Source: SCQX01 sp035720945 (lineage in GTDB: Bacteria; Pseudomonadota; Gammaproteobacteria; Burkholderiales; Burkholderiaceae_B). Taken from it: DNA of 29,924 bases. This document shows positions 7,177-16,832 of this stretch, piece after piece. A program made the position numbers and the translations under genes. The stretch's first letter is position 1. Each line of letters opens with the position of its first letter. The stretch lies in the NCBI GenBank assembly GCA_035720945.1, contig DASTNK010000116.1, positions 1 through 29,924 of the forward strand, in the 5' to 3' direction. The notes beneath the pieces were generated by a model, which made no database searches, was not told the origin of the DNA, and worked only from the letters and a program-made list of their open reading frames with translations.

Positions 7177-8685
7177 ATGGAATTTAGCACACTGACCACG
7201 GCTTCACTGCATCAAATCAAGACAGCGGCACTCGCCGTCGGTGTTTTCGCGGACGGCGTCCTGACACCCGCCGCCGACATTATCGACCACTCCAGCAACG
7301 GGTCGATCCGCAGCGTACTGAAGACGGAATTCTCCGCGAAGCCGAACACCCATCTGGTGCTCCGAAACCTTCCCGGCGTCAGTGCCGCCCGCGTTGTGCT
7401 GATCGGTCTGGGCAAGCAAGACGCATACAACGCCCGGGCGCATGCCGGCGCCGAACTGGCGTTCGCCCGCTACTGCGTCTCGGCACGACTCACGGAAGCT
7501 GTGTCCACGCTGGTCGCCATTGAATGCGCCGGCTCGACCATACAGCGGCGCGCCCAAGCGGCAGCCGTGGCAGCCGGCCAAGCCACTTACCATTATGACG
7601 CAACCCTGGGCAGCAAAGACGCCGATGCCGCGCCCCGGCTCAAGAAACTGGCGCTGGCGGTGGCGCGCAACCAGGCATCCCAGGCCCAGCAAGGCCTGCT
7701 TCACGGCCGCGCCACAGCTGGCGGCATGGCTCTCGCCCGCGAACTGGGCGACCTTCCCGCCAACGTCTGCACCCCCACCTACCTGGGCGCTGCCGCGAAA
7801 AAACTGGCGCGCGAATTCAAACAAATCAAGGTCGAGGTGCTCGAACGCAAACAGATCGAAGCCTTGAAAATGGGTTCATTCCTGTCGGTGGCCCGGGGCT
7901 CGTACGAACCACCCGTGTTCATCATCTTGAAATACACTCCGACGGCGGGGAAAACCACCAAAAAGGCTGGCAAGGCGCCCATCGTTCTCGTCGGCAAAGG
8001 CATCACGTTCGATGCCGGCGGCATTTCCATCAAGCCGGCCGCCAAAATGGACGAAATGAAGTATGACATGTGCGGCGCCGCCAGCGTGCTGGGCACGCTG
8101 CGGGCGGTCGCGGAAATCGGCCTGGATCGCGAAGTGATCGGGCTGGTGCCCTCCTGCGAGAACCTGCCCAGCGGGCGCGCGAACAAGCCGGGCGACGTCG
8201 TCACCAGCATGTCGGGCCGAACCATCGAAATCCTCAACACCGATGCCGAGGGGCGGCTCATCCTGTGCGACGCGCTCACCTACGCCGAGCGCTTCAAGCC
8301 CGCGGCCGTCATCGACATGGCCACGCTCACGGGCGCCTGCATCGTCGCCCTGGGCCACGCCAATTCCGGCCTGTTCTCTCCCGATGACGAACTGGCGGAA
8401 AGCCTGCTTCAAGCGGGACGCGAAGCCAATGACCCCGCCTGGCGTCTCCCGGTGGAAGATGCCTACCAGGATCTTCTGCGCTCGAATTTCGCCGATGTGG
8501 CCAACATCGGCGGCCCGGCGGCCGGCGCGGTCACGGCGGCCTGCTTTCTCTCGCGCTTCACCGGCGCCTACCGCTGGGCGCACCTGGACATCGCCGGCAC
8601 GGCCTGGCGCAGCGGCGGCAGCGACAAGGGCGCCACCGGGCGCCCGGTGGCCCTGCTGACCCAATATCTGATGAATCAGGCCTGA
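7177..8685 (+). CDS. pepA: Leucyl aminopeptidase (M17 family)
   Basis: PepA is a cytoplasmic two-metal hexameric aminopeptidase; in E. coli it also binds DNA at cer sites and the carAB promoter. The 502-residue length is normal. The catalytic half contains every expected metal ligand: K274 and D279 in VGKGITFDAGG, D297 in KYDMCGAA, and D356 and E358 in the signature NTDAEGRL (354-361). The active-site Arg is R360. The less conserved N-terminal domain occupies about the first 170 residues. The gene is divergent from lptF across a 65-bp spacer and is followed 24 bp later by holC, matching the conserved pepA-holC order. The ATG follows a weak GGGAA motif. Confidence 0.95.
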   Translation: MEFSTLTTASLHQIKTAALAVGVFADGVLTPAADIIDHSSNGSIRSVLKTEFSAKPNTHLVLRNLPGVSAARVVLIGLGKQDAYNARAHAGAELAFARYCVSARLTEAVSTLVAIECAGSTIQRRAQAAAVAAGQATYHYDATLGSKDADAAPRLKKLALAVARNQASQAQQGLLHGRATAGGMALARELGDLPANVCTPTYLGAAAKKLAREFKQIKVEVLERKQIEALKMGSFLSVARGSYEPPVFIILKYTPTAGKTTKKAGKAPIVLVGKGITFDAGGISIKPAAKMDEMKYDMCGAASVLGTLRAVAEIGLDREVIGLVPSCENLPSGRANKPGDVVTSMSGRTIEILNTDAEGRLILCDALTYAERFKPAAVIDMATLTGACIVALGHANSGLFSPDDELAESLLQAGREANDPAWRLPVEDAYQDLLRSNFADVANIGGPAAGAVTAACFLSRFTGAYRWAHLDIAGTAWRSGGSDKGATGRPVALLTQYLMNQA

Positions 8686-8709
8686 CGCGGCGCTCCGGTG
8701 TCTCGACCT

Positions 8710-9189
8710 ATGGCTCACGTCGATTTCGCCTTCGGGGCACCGAACCGCCTGCGCATGGCTTGCGACGTCGCGCGCAAACACTACCTGGCGGGCCATCGGC
8801 TGCTGGTGTACTGCCGGGACGAAACAGTCCTGGCTCGTTTCGACCGTCTGCTGTGGGGGTTCGAACCCACCGCGTTCGTGCCCCATGTGCGGACGGGCGA
8901 TCCACTCGAAGCCGACACACCCGTGGTGCTGGCGTCCTCCCTGCCCTTGCCCGGCGCGACCCCGGAATCCACCGTTGGCGCACCCGGGGACGATGCCCCC
9001 TGGCTACTCAATCTCGATCCCGAAGTGCCGCCACGGGTTGAACAATTCGCCCGCGTACTGGAAATCGTCTCCAGCCACGACGCCGACAAACAGGCCGCCC
9101 GCCAGCGCTGGCGCCATTACGAATCAAGCGGCCACACCCTGCGGGCGTTCGACGTATCGCCACCGCCCGAATCCGATACGCCGCCCTGA
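8710..9189 (+). CDS. holC: DNA polymerase III chi subunit
   Basis: HolC (chi) joins the clamp loader to single-strand binding protein through psi and the SSB tail. The protein opens with VDFAFGAPNRL, followed by ACDVARKHYLAGHRLLVYC, RFDRLLWGFEP and TAFVPHV, all characteristic of chi. PWLLNLDPEVP and FARVLEIVS mark the later strands and helix. I chose the ATG at 8710 (159 residues), because the conserved region starts immediately after; an in-frame GTG at 8698 would add four residues and neither has a strong ribosome-binding site. It follows pepA by 24 bp. valS, often next in line in gammaproteobacteria, is not present; a 262-bp gap follows. Confidence 0.87.
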   Translation: MAHVDFAFGAPNRLRMACDVARKHYLAGHRLLVYCRDETVLARFDRLLWGFEPTAFVPHVRTGDPLEADTPVVLASSLPLPGATPESTVGAPGDDAPWLLNLDPEVPPRVEQFARVLEIVSSHDADKQAARQRWRHYESSGHTLRAFDVSPPPESDTPP

Positions 9190-9325
9190 GGAGCAATGCC
9201 CCTGGAGCGGACCAAGTACGGCGCCGCCGAGTGTCTGGAACCAAACACCCGCGCACCGATCCAATCCATGTCGCCTGATTCCGCTTGTGCATTCAGATAA
9301 ATGTAAGGTATCATCGAGTCGAGAG

Positions 9326-9355
9326 CTGAACCGGCGAATAGGCACGCGCTATACT
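9326..9355 (+). promoter_or_regulatory. Putative promoter of the Bax-inhibitor-1 family gene
   Basis: In the 262-bp gap after holC, a TATACT -10 box (9350-9355) stands 18 bp after a weak -35 candidate CTGAAC (9326-9331), about 97 bp before the next start codon. I see nothing else definite in the gap: no convincing small ORF with a ribosome-binding site and no terminator behind holC. Confidence 0.3.
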
Positions 9356-9451
9356 GAGAACCGACGTGCGTGGCGATGTGGATTCACCGCTGCCACAGCG
9401 ATCATCGCCGCCACCTGGCGGCATGGCAACACAACCTGAAAGGACCCGACA

Positions 9452-10162
9452 ATGAGCGATTTCCGCCCCACTTCTCTTCCGAGCCGCAGCGACTATACCG
9501 CTTCGCCCGGGGAAGTCGCACGCAACCGTGTCTTGCGCAACACGTACTGGCTGCTCACGCTGTCACTGATACCCACGGTGCTGGGCGCGGTGGTGGGCCT
9601 GCGCACCGGCATCAACCATGCCATGAGCGCCAACCCCGGCACATCGGCCATCATCTTCCTGCTGGGCGCGTTCGGCCTCATGTTCCTGATCGAGCGCAAC
9701 AAGAACAGCAGTGTCGGCGTCGCCCTGCTGCTGGGCTTCACGTTCTTCATGGGCCTGATGCTCTCGCGCATGCTGGGCTTTGTCATGGGCATGAGCAACG
9801 GCGCACAGCTCATCATGCTGGCCTTCGGCGGCACGGCTGTCGTCTTCGGCGCCATGGCGTCCATCGCCAGCACCACCAAGCGCGACTTCTCCCATTGGCA
9901 AAAATTCCTGTTCATTGGCGTGGTGCTGCTCATCGTCGCCTCGCTGGCGAACATCTTCCTGCAGCTGCCAGCCCTGATGCTCACGATTTCCGTGTTGGCC
10001 ATCGCCATCTTCTCGGTGTTTCTGCTGGTCGACCTGCAACGCGTCATCAATGGCGGTGAAACCAACTACGTCACCGCCACCCTTGCCATTTATCTGGACC
10101 TGTACAACGTTTTCGTCAACCTGCTGATGCTGCTGGGCGTGCTTGGGGGCAATCGCAACTAG
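9452..10162 (+). CDS. Bax inhibitor-1/YccA family inner-membrane protein
   Basis: The 236-residue protein has a polar N-terminal tail followed by VLRNTYWLLTLSLIPTVLG and about seven hydrophobic membrane segments. The family signature is visible in LLGFTFFMGLMLSRMLG, GGTAVVFGAM, FLLVDLQRVINGG and the last segment ATLAIYLDLYNVFVNLL, including the paired acidic residues of BI-1 proteins. Members such as YccA and YbhL are inner-membrane proteins; YccA modulates FtsH proteolysis of SecY and some family members leak calcium, but the role of this copy is not known. The ATG has AAAGGA 8 bp upstream. It is transcribed alone and ends before a strong terminator. Confidence 0.9.
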   Translation: MSDFRPTSLPSRSDYTASPGEVARNRVLRNTYWLLTLSLIPTVLGAVVGLRTGINHAMSANPGTSAIIFLLGAFGLMFLIERNKNSSVGVALLLGFTFFMGLMLSRMLGFVMGMSNGAQLIMLAFGGTAVVFGAMASIASTTKRDFSHWQKFLFIGVVLLIVASLANIFLQLPALMLTISVLAIAIFSVFLLVDLQRVINGGETNYVTATLAIYLDLYNVFVNLLMLLGVLGGNRN

Positions 10163-10196
10163 TACCCCCTCATGCCCGACCCTTTGCCGGGTCACT

Positions 10197-11120
10197 CTAC
10201 AAGCGGCTGCTTTCGGCCGCTTTTTTTTGCCCCGCCGCAGCGTTCCGCTCGGCCAACCAGCTTCGCACCCCCTGCAACGCGATCAGGCCCACCGCCCCCC
10301 AGATCGGGCCGTACGTCCACAGCGCCCCGGGCGCCATGCCCTCGCCGAGCAGCAGCAACGCCACCCAGAACAACAGCACCGGCTCCATGTACCCGAGTAG
10401 TCCGAACAGACTCATGGGCAGCAGGCGGCTGGCGGAGATATAGCATGCCAACGCGGCCGAGCTCAGCACCCCCATGAGAGGCACCAGCAGCAACAGCCTG
10501 GGATGCGCCAGAAACGGTGCGACCACGCCATCATGGAATATGAGCATCGCAAGCGCGGCCGGCACGAGCAGAAGCACATCCACCCAAAGCATCAGTAACG
10601 ACCCATAACGCAAGCGTCGCCGCAGCATGAAATAGGGCGGGTAGCCGAACATGACCAGCGCGGTCGCCCAGGAAAACGACGCCGTGCGAATGAGTTCGTG
10701 CGCGACGCCCACCGCCGCCAGCGCCACCGCGGCCCACTGCAAGGCTCCCAGCCGCTCGTGGTAGAACAGGCTCCCAGCCAGGACCATTGTCAACGGCAGC
10801 AGGAAATACCCCAGGGAAACATCCAATGCCTTCTGATGCAGTGGCGCCCACATGAATAACCAAAGCTGGACGCCGATGAGCGCCGCCCCCGTCAACAAGA
10901 CGACGAACAGCTTCGGATCGGCGCGCAGCGCCACCCAGAGACCGCGCGCCTCGCCCCAGCCCCGGGAACGGGAAATCAGAATGGCCAGCGCCGGCATCCC
11001 CAGCAATATGCGCCAGGCGAAAATATCCTCCCCCCCAAGCGGGGACAACAGAGTCGAATAATAGTAAAGCGTCGCGAACAGCACCGACGAGGACAACGCC
11101 AGCCCAATACCGAGCTTCAC
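10197..11120 (-). CDS. rarD: EamA/DMT-superfamily transporter, RarD-like
   Basis: This 307-residue membrane protein has ten predicted transmembrane segments in two EamA repeats. RarD-like features are the N-terminal GIGLALSSSVLFATLYYYSTLLSPLG region, WRILLGMP, LWLFMWAPLHQKALDVSLGYFLLPL and, in the second half, SRLLPMSLFGLLGYMEPVLLF. RarD homologues are drug/metabolite-type carriers; the E. coli protein is named for chloramphenicol sensitivity, but its substrate is not settled. The start is GTG, whose GTGA overlaps the stop of the upstream PIN-domain gene by 4 bp, so the two are translationally coupled. Its last residues (KKAAESSRL) are encoded within the terminator of the convergent BI-1 gene. 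The substrate here is unknown. Confidence 0.83.
   Translation of the reverse strand: MKLGIGLALSSSVLFATLYYYSTLLSPLGGEDIFAWRILLGMPALAILISRSRGWGEARGLWVALRADPKLFVVLLTGAALIGVQLWLFMWAPLHQKALDVSLGYFLLPLTMVLAGSLFYHERLGALQWAAVALAAVGVAHELIRTASFSWATALVMFGYPPYFMLRRRLRYGSLLMLWVDVLLLVPAALAMLIFHDGVVAPFLAHPRLLLLVPLMGVLSSAALACYISASRLLPMSLFGLLGYMEPVLLFWVALLLLGEGMAPGALWTYGPIWGAVGLIALQGVRSWLAERNAAAGQKKAAESSRL
10201..10228 (+). terminator. Rho-independent terminator of the BI-1 family gene
   Basis: A perfect 7-bp stem AAGCGGC/GCCGCTT with an 8-nt loop is followed directly by eight further T residues. A smaller hairpin, GACCC/GGGTC, lies just before it (10179-10194). The terminator lies inside the last codons of the convergent EamA gene, so the same DNA ends one transcript and codes for the C-terminus of the other protein. 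Confidence 0.85.
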
Positions 11121-11731
11121 CTCGTCTCCGTCTTACCGTCAGGCTCGCCCGGCTCAGGCAAAGCAAGCAGGCGGTTGAGTCGAAACAACCGTTCGCGTCT
11201 AAGAATGGTGGGCAGGGGCTCGGCGGACCAGACAGCGGTTTCCTGTGTCAGCTCATTCAGAAGCCGCGTCAGAACGACGGGATGCCGGTCAAGGCACCGC
11301 ACCAGGAAAGCATCCGGGTCAAACAGCCCCAGCCCCATGCGCCGCAGCTCGGAGCGACTGAAATCACGGATATTGCGAGTCAGAATGGCCACCGACGCGC
11401 CAGGCTGGCTGTTCAATGCCGCACGCCCCGCCGCGATCACATGCCAGTCTTTCGGGTCGCTGTGTTTCAGACCGTCCTTGAATGACGCGATATCCGGCTG
11501 GCTCGCCGCTGGAAAATCCCGCTCCCACTCATCCCACCAGATTCCGGCCTGCTCCACCGGAACGCCCGCGGCACGGGAGGCGTTGCGCCGCCATTCGTCA
11601 CCGATCACCGGGCTCCAGATGGGTTGAAAGCAACCGTGTGCGCTCAAGCCCAGCAACACATGCCGCAACCGTCCGGACAGCAGCACACAAGTGTCGAGCA
11701 CGACAAGGCCCGGCAGGTCGAGGGCCGCCAT
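11117..11731 (-). CDS. PIN-domain protein (putative ribonuclease)
   Basis: This 204-residue protein has a PIN fold. The first acidic residue lies in GLVVLDTCVLLSG (D13), a second acidic group in VIGDEWRRNA, a third in SDPKDWHVIAAG, and a late Asn/Asp pair in ILTRNIRDFS. These match the metal-binding set of PIN nucleases, so it is probably active. About 60 residues follow the core. PIN proteins are often VapC toxins, but no small antitoxin gene lies beside it: upstream is recO (49 bp away) and downstream is the overlapping transporter gene. A role in RNA processing or as a solitary nuclease is therefore as likely. The ATG has AGGAAG about 9 nt upstream. Confidence 0.72.
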   Translation of the reverse strand: MAALDLPGLVVLDTCVLLSGRLRHVLLGLSAHGCFQPIWSPVIGDEWRRNASRAAGVPVEQAGIWWDEWERDFPAASQPDIASFKDGLKHSDPKDWHVIAAGRAALNSQPGASVAILTRNIRDFSRSELRRMGLGLFDPDAFLVRCLDRHPVVLTRLLNELTQETAVWSAEPLPTILRRERLFRLNRLLALPEPGEPDGKTETR

Positions 11732-11780
11732 CAGGACATCTTCCTCGCCATGCGAGGCGCATTGTCAGAATGATTCACGC

Positions 11781-12368
11781 TCAATACCGCTGCAGATCCA
11801 TGAGCACCTTGCGCGTCTGCAAGGGACGACCGGCCAGCAGTTCGTCGAGCCGCTCACGCAATGAACCGCGCAGCACCGGTTCCAATCCGGCATCGGCGAA
11901 ATCGGGCGCTTCCTGATCCAGGCCGTAGCCCGTTTCCCTGAGCAATATCCATTCAAAGCGCCGCAGGGCGCCCGCTGCGGAGGACCCTTGCGAGAGGTCA
12001 CTCAATGCCGCGTCATAGGCGTCGTAGAGCACGGGGTGGGGATCTTCGCGCGGCAGAAGCCGCAACAACAGCTCATTCATGTACCAGGCCGACATCAGCG
12101 CCCGCCCAGCCAGAGGCCGGATGCCGTTGCATTCCGCGCGCGACAATGTCTTGACCTCGCCCGCCCCGCTCCAGTGCAGGCTAAGAGGCTGAAACGCCAT
12201 CAGCACCGGCCGCAAAGTGGAATAAGGCCGCTTGGCCCCCTTGGCCACCAGCGCGACACTGCCGTGGTCACGCGTGAACATCTGAATGACCAGCGAGGTT
12301 TCGCGCCATGGCGTGGCATGCAGCAGGTAGCCCACGGCCTCGTGCACGCGCTGTGGCTGTCTACTCAT
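11781..12368 (-). CDS. recO: DNA repair protein RecO (short form)
   Basis: RecO works with RecR to load RecA on SSB-coated gaps. The OB-fold is clear: GYLLHATPWRETSLVIQMFT, then GSVALVAKGAKRPYSTLRPVL, FQPL and GEVKTLSRAE. The helical part begins with SAWYMNELLLRLLPRED and ALRRFEWILLRETGYGL. At 195 residues it is about 45 shorter than E. coli RecO (242). The segment between the GYG motif (147-149) and the closing GRPLQTRKVLMDLQRY is reduced, and no zinc-finger cysteines are present. The start at 12368 overlaps the era stop by 8 bp; the longer upstream frame (to 12488) merely reads through era. The two proteins are probably translationally coupled. The gap to the downstream PIN gene is 49 bp; pdxJ, often next, is missing. 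Confidence 0.87.
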   Translation of the reverse strand: MSRQPQRVHEAVGYLLHATPWRETSLVIQMFTRDHGSVALVAKGAKRPYSTLRPVLMAFQPLSLHWSGAGEVKTLSRAECNGIRPLAGRALMSAWYMNELLLRLLPREDPHPVLYDAYDAALSDLSQGSSAAGALRRFEWILLRETGYGLDQEAPDFADAGLEPVLRGSLRERLDELLAGRPLQTRKVLMDLQRY

Positions 12369-13245
12369 AGCCGAGTTCGCGCAAGGCCCCCTCGTGATCC
12401 GACCAACCCCTGCGCACCTTGATATAGACTTCCAGGAACACGCGCTTGTCGAGCAATGCAGCGATGTCCTGCCGTGCCTCGGAGGCAATGCGTTTCATGT
12501 GGGCGCCGCCCGCTCCCAGCAGAATGGGGCGGTGGCTTTCCCGTTCGATGAGAATGCACGCGGCCACGCGCGCGGTCTTGTCGTCTTCTTCCCATTGTTC
12601 GATCATCACGGTGCAGCCATACGGCAGCTCATCCCCCACCAGGCGGAATATCTTCTCGCGCAGCAACTCGGCGGCCACGAACCGCATGGGCCGATCGGTG
12701 AGCGTATCGGCATCGAACATGGCCTCGCCCTCAGGCAAACGGTTGCGCAGTTCACCAAGCAATTGTTCGAGCTGCACGCCGCGCGACGCGCTGACCGGCA
12801 CGACGGCACCGTAGGCATGGCGCGCCATGATTTTCCCGACAAACGGAAACATGTCGTTCTTGTTCTTGAGCAGGTCGACTTTGTTGACCACCAGAATGGA
12901 TTTGTCGCCGGAAGGAAGCAATGGCAGGAGCTGTTCGTCGCCCGACGACCATTTCCCCGCCTCGACCACATGCGCTACGACGTCGACATCGGCCAGTGCC
13001 TGGGTCACGACCCGGTTCATCATGCGGTTCATGGCGCCGCCGTGCCGCGTCTGGAAGCCCGGCGTGTCGACGAACACGAACTGGGCATCGTCGCGCGTGA
13101 GCACACCATGGATGCGGTGGCGGGTCGTCTGCGCCTTGCGCGAAACAATGGATACCTTGCCTCCGATTAGCGCGTTGGCGAGTGTCGATTTGCCGACATT
13201 GGGCCGGCCCACGATGGCCACGAAGCCGCAATGGAAAGACGCCAT
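12361..13245 (-). CDS. era: GTPase Era
   Basis: Era is an essential Ras-like GTPase that binds 16S rRNA near its 3' end and helps mature the 30S subunit. In the 294 residues, G1 is GRPNVGKS (13-20), the G2 threonines follow SRKAQTTRHR, G3 is DTPG (60-63) and G4 is NKVD (121-124). The C-terminal KH domain includes REKIFRLVGDELPY, GAGGAHMKRIASEAR and VFLEVYIKVRRGW. Stop of rnc and start of era share one base (TAATG), and its own end overlaps recO by 8 bp. The order rnc-era-recO is conserved across many proteobacteria. Confidence 0.96.
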   Translation of the reverse strand: MASFHCGFVAIVGRPNVGKSTLANALIGGKVSIVSRKAQTTRHRIHGVLTRDDAQFVFVDTPGFQTRHGGAMNRMMNRVVTQALADVDVVAHVVEAGKWSSGDEQLLPLLPSGDKSILVVNKVDLLKNKNDMFPFVGKIMARHAYGAVVPVSASRGVQLEQLLGELRNRLPEGEAMFDADTLTDRPMRFVAAELLREKIFRLVGDELPYGCTVMIEQWEEDDKTARVAACILIERESHRPILLGAGGAHMKRIASEARQDIAALLDKRVFLEVYIKVRRGWSDHEGALRELGYE

Positions 13246-14009
13246 TATTTAGATTCCTGGGTGACGGCCACCGGCAGCGATAGCTGGGTGGACTTGCGCG
13301 GCGCCCTGGGCCGGCTTTTGGCGCCCTTGGCTGGCGAAATGGCCCTGAGCGCCGCCAGAGCCAGCGTGGCGGCCGACTGTTCAGCCGCGCGCCGGCTCGC
13401 GCCTGGCGCGCTGACGGTGATCTCGAGCGCCGGGATGGCGCATTCGACCTCGAACATCTGGTTATGCGCGGCGCCATGCGTCGCCACGACCCGATACACC
13501 GGAAGCTCGTACTTGCGTCCCTGGAGGACTTCCTGCAACAGGGTCTTGGCATCCTTGCCCAGGGTTTTCGGATCTATGCCTGCCAACATGGGGGCGTACT
13601 GATCGGCGATGACCTTCTGCACGGCGTCGAATCCTGAATCCAGGAAAACAGCACCGAAGACCGCCTCGAGCGCGTCCGCCAGAATGGACGGCCGGCGGAA
13701 GCCCCCGCTTTTGAGTTCACCTTCGCCCAACCGCAAGTGCTGCGACAGCACCAGCCGCTGGGCGATCTCGGCGAGCGACGCCTGCTTGACCAGACTGGCC
13801 CGCACGCGCGAGAGATCACCCTCGTCGATCTTGGTGAATCGCCGGAACAGCAGGGACGCCACCACGAAATTCAGCACGGAGTCGCCCAGGAACTCCAGCC
13901 GTTCGTTGTGCTGCGCACTATGGCTGCGATGCGTGAGCGCCCGTTCCAGCAGGGACGCGTCACGGAACTGATAGCCCAGTGCCTGTTCCAGGGATGCGTG
14001 ACTGGTCAT
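13245..14009 (-). CDS. rnc: Ribonuclease III
   Basis: RNase III cuts double-stranded RNA, including the 30S rRNA precursor. The signature ERLEFLGDSVL occurs at 36-46, with catalytic acidic residues there and in the later ADALEAVFGAVFLD helix. The double-stranded RNA-binding domain covers about residues 152-221 (KTLLQEVLQGR to ALAALRA). The tail after the domain is basic and proline-rich (SRPRAPRKS). Total length is 254, starting at ATG 14009, which shares a base with the lepB stop (TGATG). A TTG one codon earlier is less likely. lepB-rnc-era is a known operon order. Confidence 0.95.
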   Translation of the reverse strand: MTSHASLEQALGYQFRDASLLERALTHRSHSAQHNERLEFLGDSVLNFVVASLLFRRFTKIDEGDLSRVRASLVKQASLAEIAQRLVLSQHLRLGEGELKSGGFRRPSILADALEAVFGAVFLDSGFDAVQKVIADQYAPMLAGIDPKTLGKDAKTLLQEVLQGRKYELPVYRVVATHGAAHNQMFEVECAIPALEITVSAPGASRRAAEQSAATLALAALRAISPAKGAKSRPRAPRKSTQLSLPVAVTQESK

Positions 14010-14896
14010 CAATGAAACGTACCTATGCGGCTTGGATGGCTGAAGTTCATCCAGATGAAAAACGCCCGCCCGACGATGTTCGCATCCGGCACGAACCCCC
14101 AGTAACGGCTATCAAGGCTGTTGTCGCGATTGTCACCCATCATGAAGTAATGATTCGGCGGCACCGTGCAGCGCACCCCTTTGTCCAGATACTCGCAGTT
14201 CTTGCGATAGGGATAATCGGCAATGGGCATGAAATTCTGTGGAGCGTACTTGTCGAGCAGGATGCTGTGTTTGACGTTTCCCAGTTGTTCAGTATAGCGC
14301 CCCACGTAGGTGGACCGGTCCGGCTCGAAAAAGTCCCCGTCGCGGACATGGGTGATTTCCTTGCCATTGATGTACAAGGTTTTATTCTGATAGAGGATCG
14401 TGTCGCCGGGCAGACCGATGACGCGCTTGATGTAATCGACGCTGGGATCCAACGGATAGCGGAAAACCATGACGTCGCCCCGATGTGGGGTACCCAGGCT
14501 GATGATTTTCTTGTCGACGATGGGCAGGCGTATGCCGTACTGGAATTTATTGACCAGGATCAGGTCGCCATTCTCGAGCGTGGGTAGCATGGAGCCTGAT
14601 GGAATGCGAAAGGGCTCGACCACGAACGAACGCAGCACGAACACGAACAGGATCACTGGAAAAAAGCTGACGCAGTATTCGATGAACCACGATGGGCGGC
14701 TGGCCTTGGCGTGGGCCTCATTGCGGATTTTCTCGGCGTCGGCCGGCGCCATACCCGCCACCGAGTACTCGCAAGCCAGCGCGGCGGCTTCGCCGGCGGC
14801 CCGGCGTCGCTTGCGCAGGCTGAACACGTCCACACACCAGACGGCGCCGGTAAGCACCAGCAGAATGAACAAAATCAGTGCGAAATCCCAACTCAT
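14009..14896 (-). CDS. lepB: Signal peptidase I
   Basis: LepB removes signal peptides from Sec and Tat substrates at the outer face of the inner membrane. The 295-residue protein has two N-terminal membrane segments (about 3-22 and 76-92). The catalytic serine is S102 in IPSGSMLPTL, and the general-base lysine is K157 in DYIKRVIGLPGD. Other conserved boxes are GDLILVNKF, RGDVMVFRYP and GDNRDNSLDSRYWGFV. The ATG at 14896 follows AAGAAGGT; an upstream in-frame extension to 14977 lies in lepA's tail and is rejected. It follows lepA by 22 bp and overlaps rnc by one base. It should process, among others, the signal peptides of DegP, MucB and the binding protein in this window. Confidence 0.95.
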   Translation of the reverse strand: MSWDFALILFILLVLTGAVWCVDVFSLRKRRRAAGEAAALACEYSVAGMAPADAEKIRNEAHAKASRPSWFIEYCVSFFPVILFVFVLRSFVVEPFRIPSGSMLPTLENGDLILVNKFQYGIRLPIVDKKIISLGTPHRGDVMVFRYPLDPSVDYIKRVIGLPGDTILYQNKTLYINGKEITHVRDGDFFEPDRSTYVGRYTEQLGNVKHSILLDKYAPQNFMPIADYPYRKNCEYLDKGVRCTVPPNHYFMMGDNRDNSLDSRYWGFVPDANIVGRAFFIWMNFSHPSRIGTFH

Positions 14897-14918
14897 GCTT
14901 GTGATACCTTCTTGAATA

Positions 14919-16715
<1,797 letters not shown>

Positions 16716-16765
16716 AAATCAAGGTCGTGAATACGGCGGAGGGGGATGAGGGTATGCCCGGTGGC

Positions 16766-16797
16766 AAAAAAAGGAGCGCACAGGGCGCTCCTTTTTT
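16766..16797. terminator. Bidirectional rho-independent terminator between degP and lepA
   Basis: A perfect stem GGAGCGC/GCGCTCC with a 5-nt loop (16773-16791) is flanked by seven A residues on the left and six T residues on the right, so it can work on both strands. On the minus strand it lies after degP and before lepA and should close the rpoE operon. Confidence 0.85.
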
Positions 16798-16832
16798 GCG
16801 GCTGATCCAGCATTTTAGCCGTTTTGTCGCGA

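Noticed and set aside
9332..9342. GGCGAATAGGC shared with 29316-29326, both near possible -10 boxes
   Set aside because: An 11-base match between two places is expected many times by chance in 30 kb, so it is not evidence of a common regulator.
11117..11731. The PIN-domain gene as a VapBC-type toxin-antitoxin system
   Set aside because: No small antitoxin gene is adjacent; the neighbours are recO and a membrane transporter.
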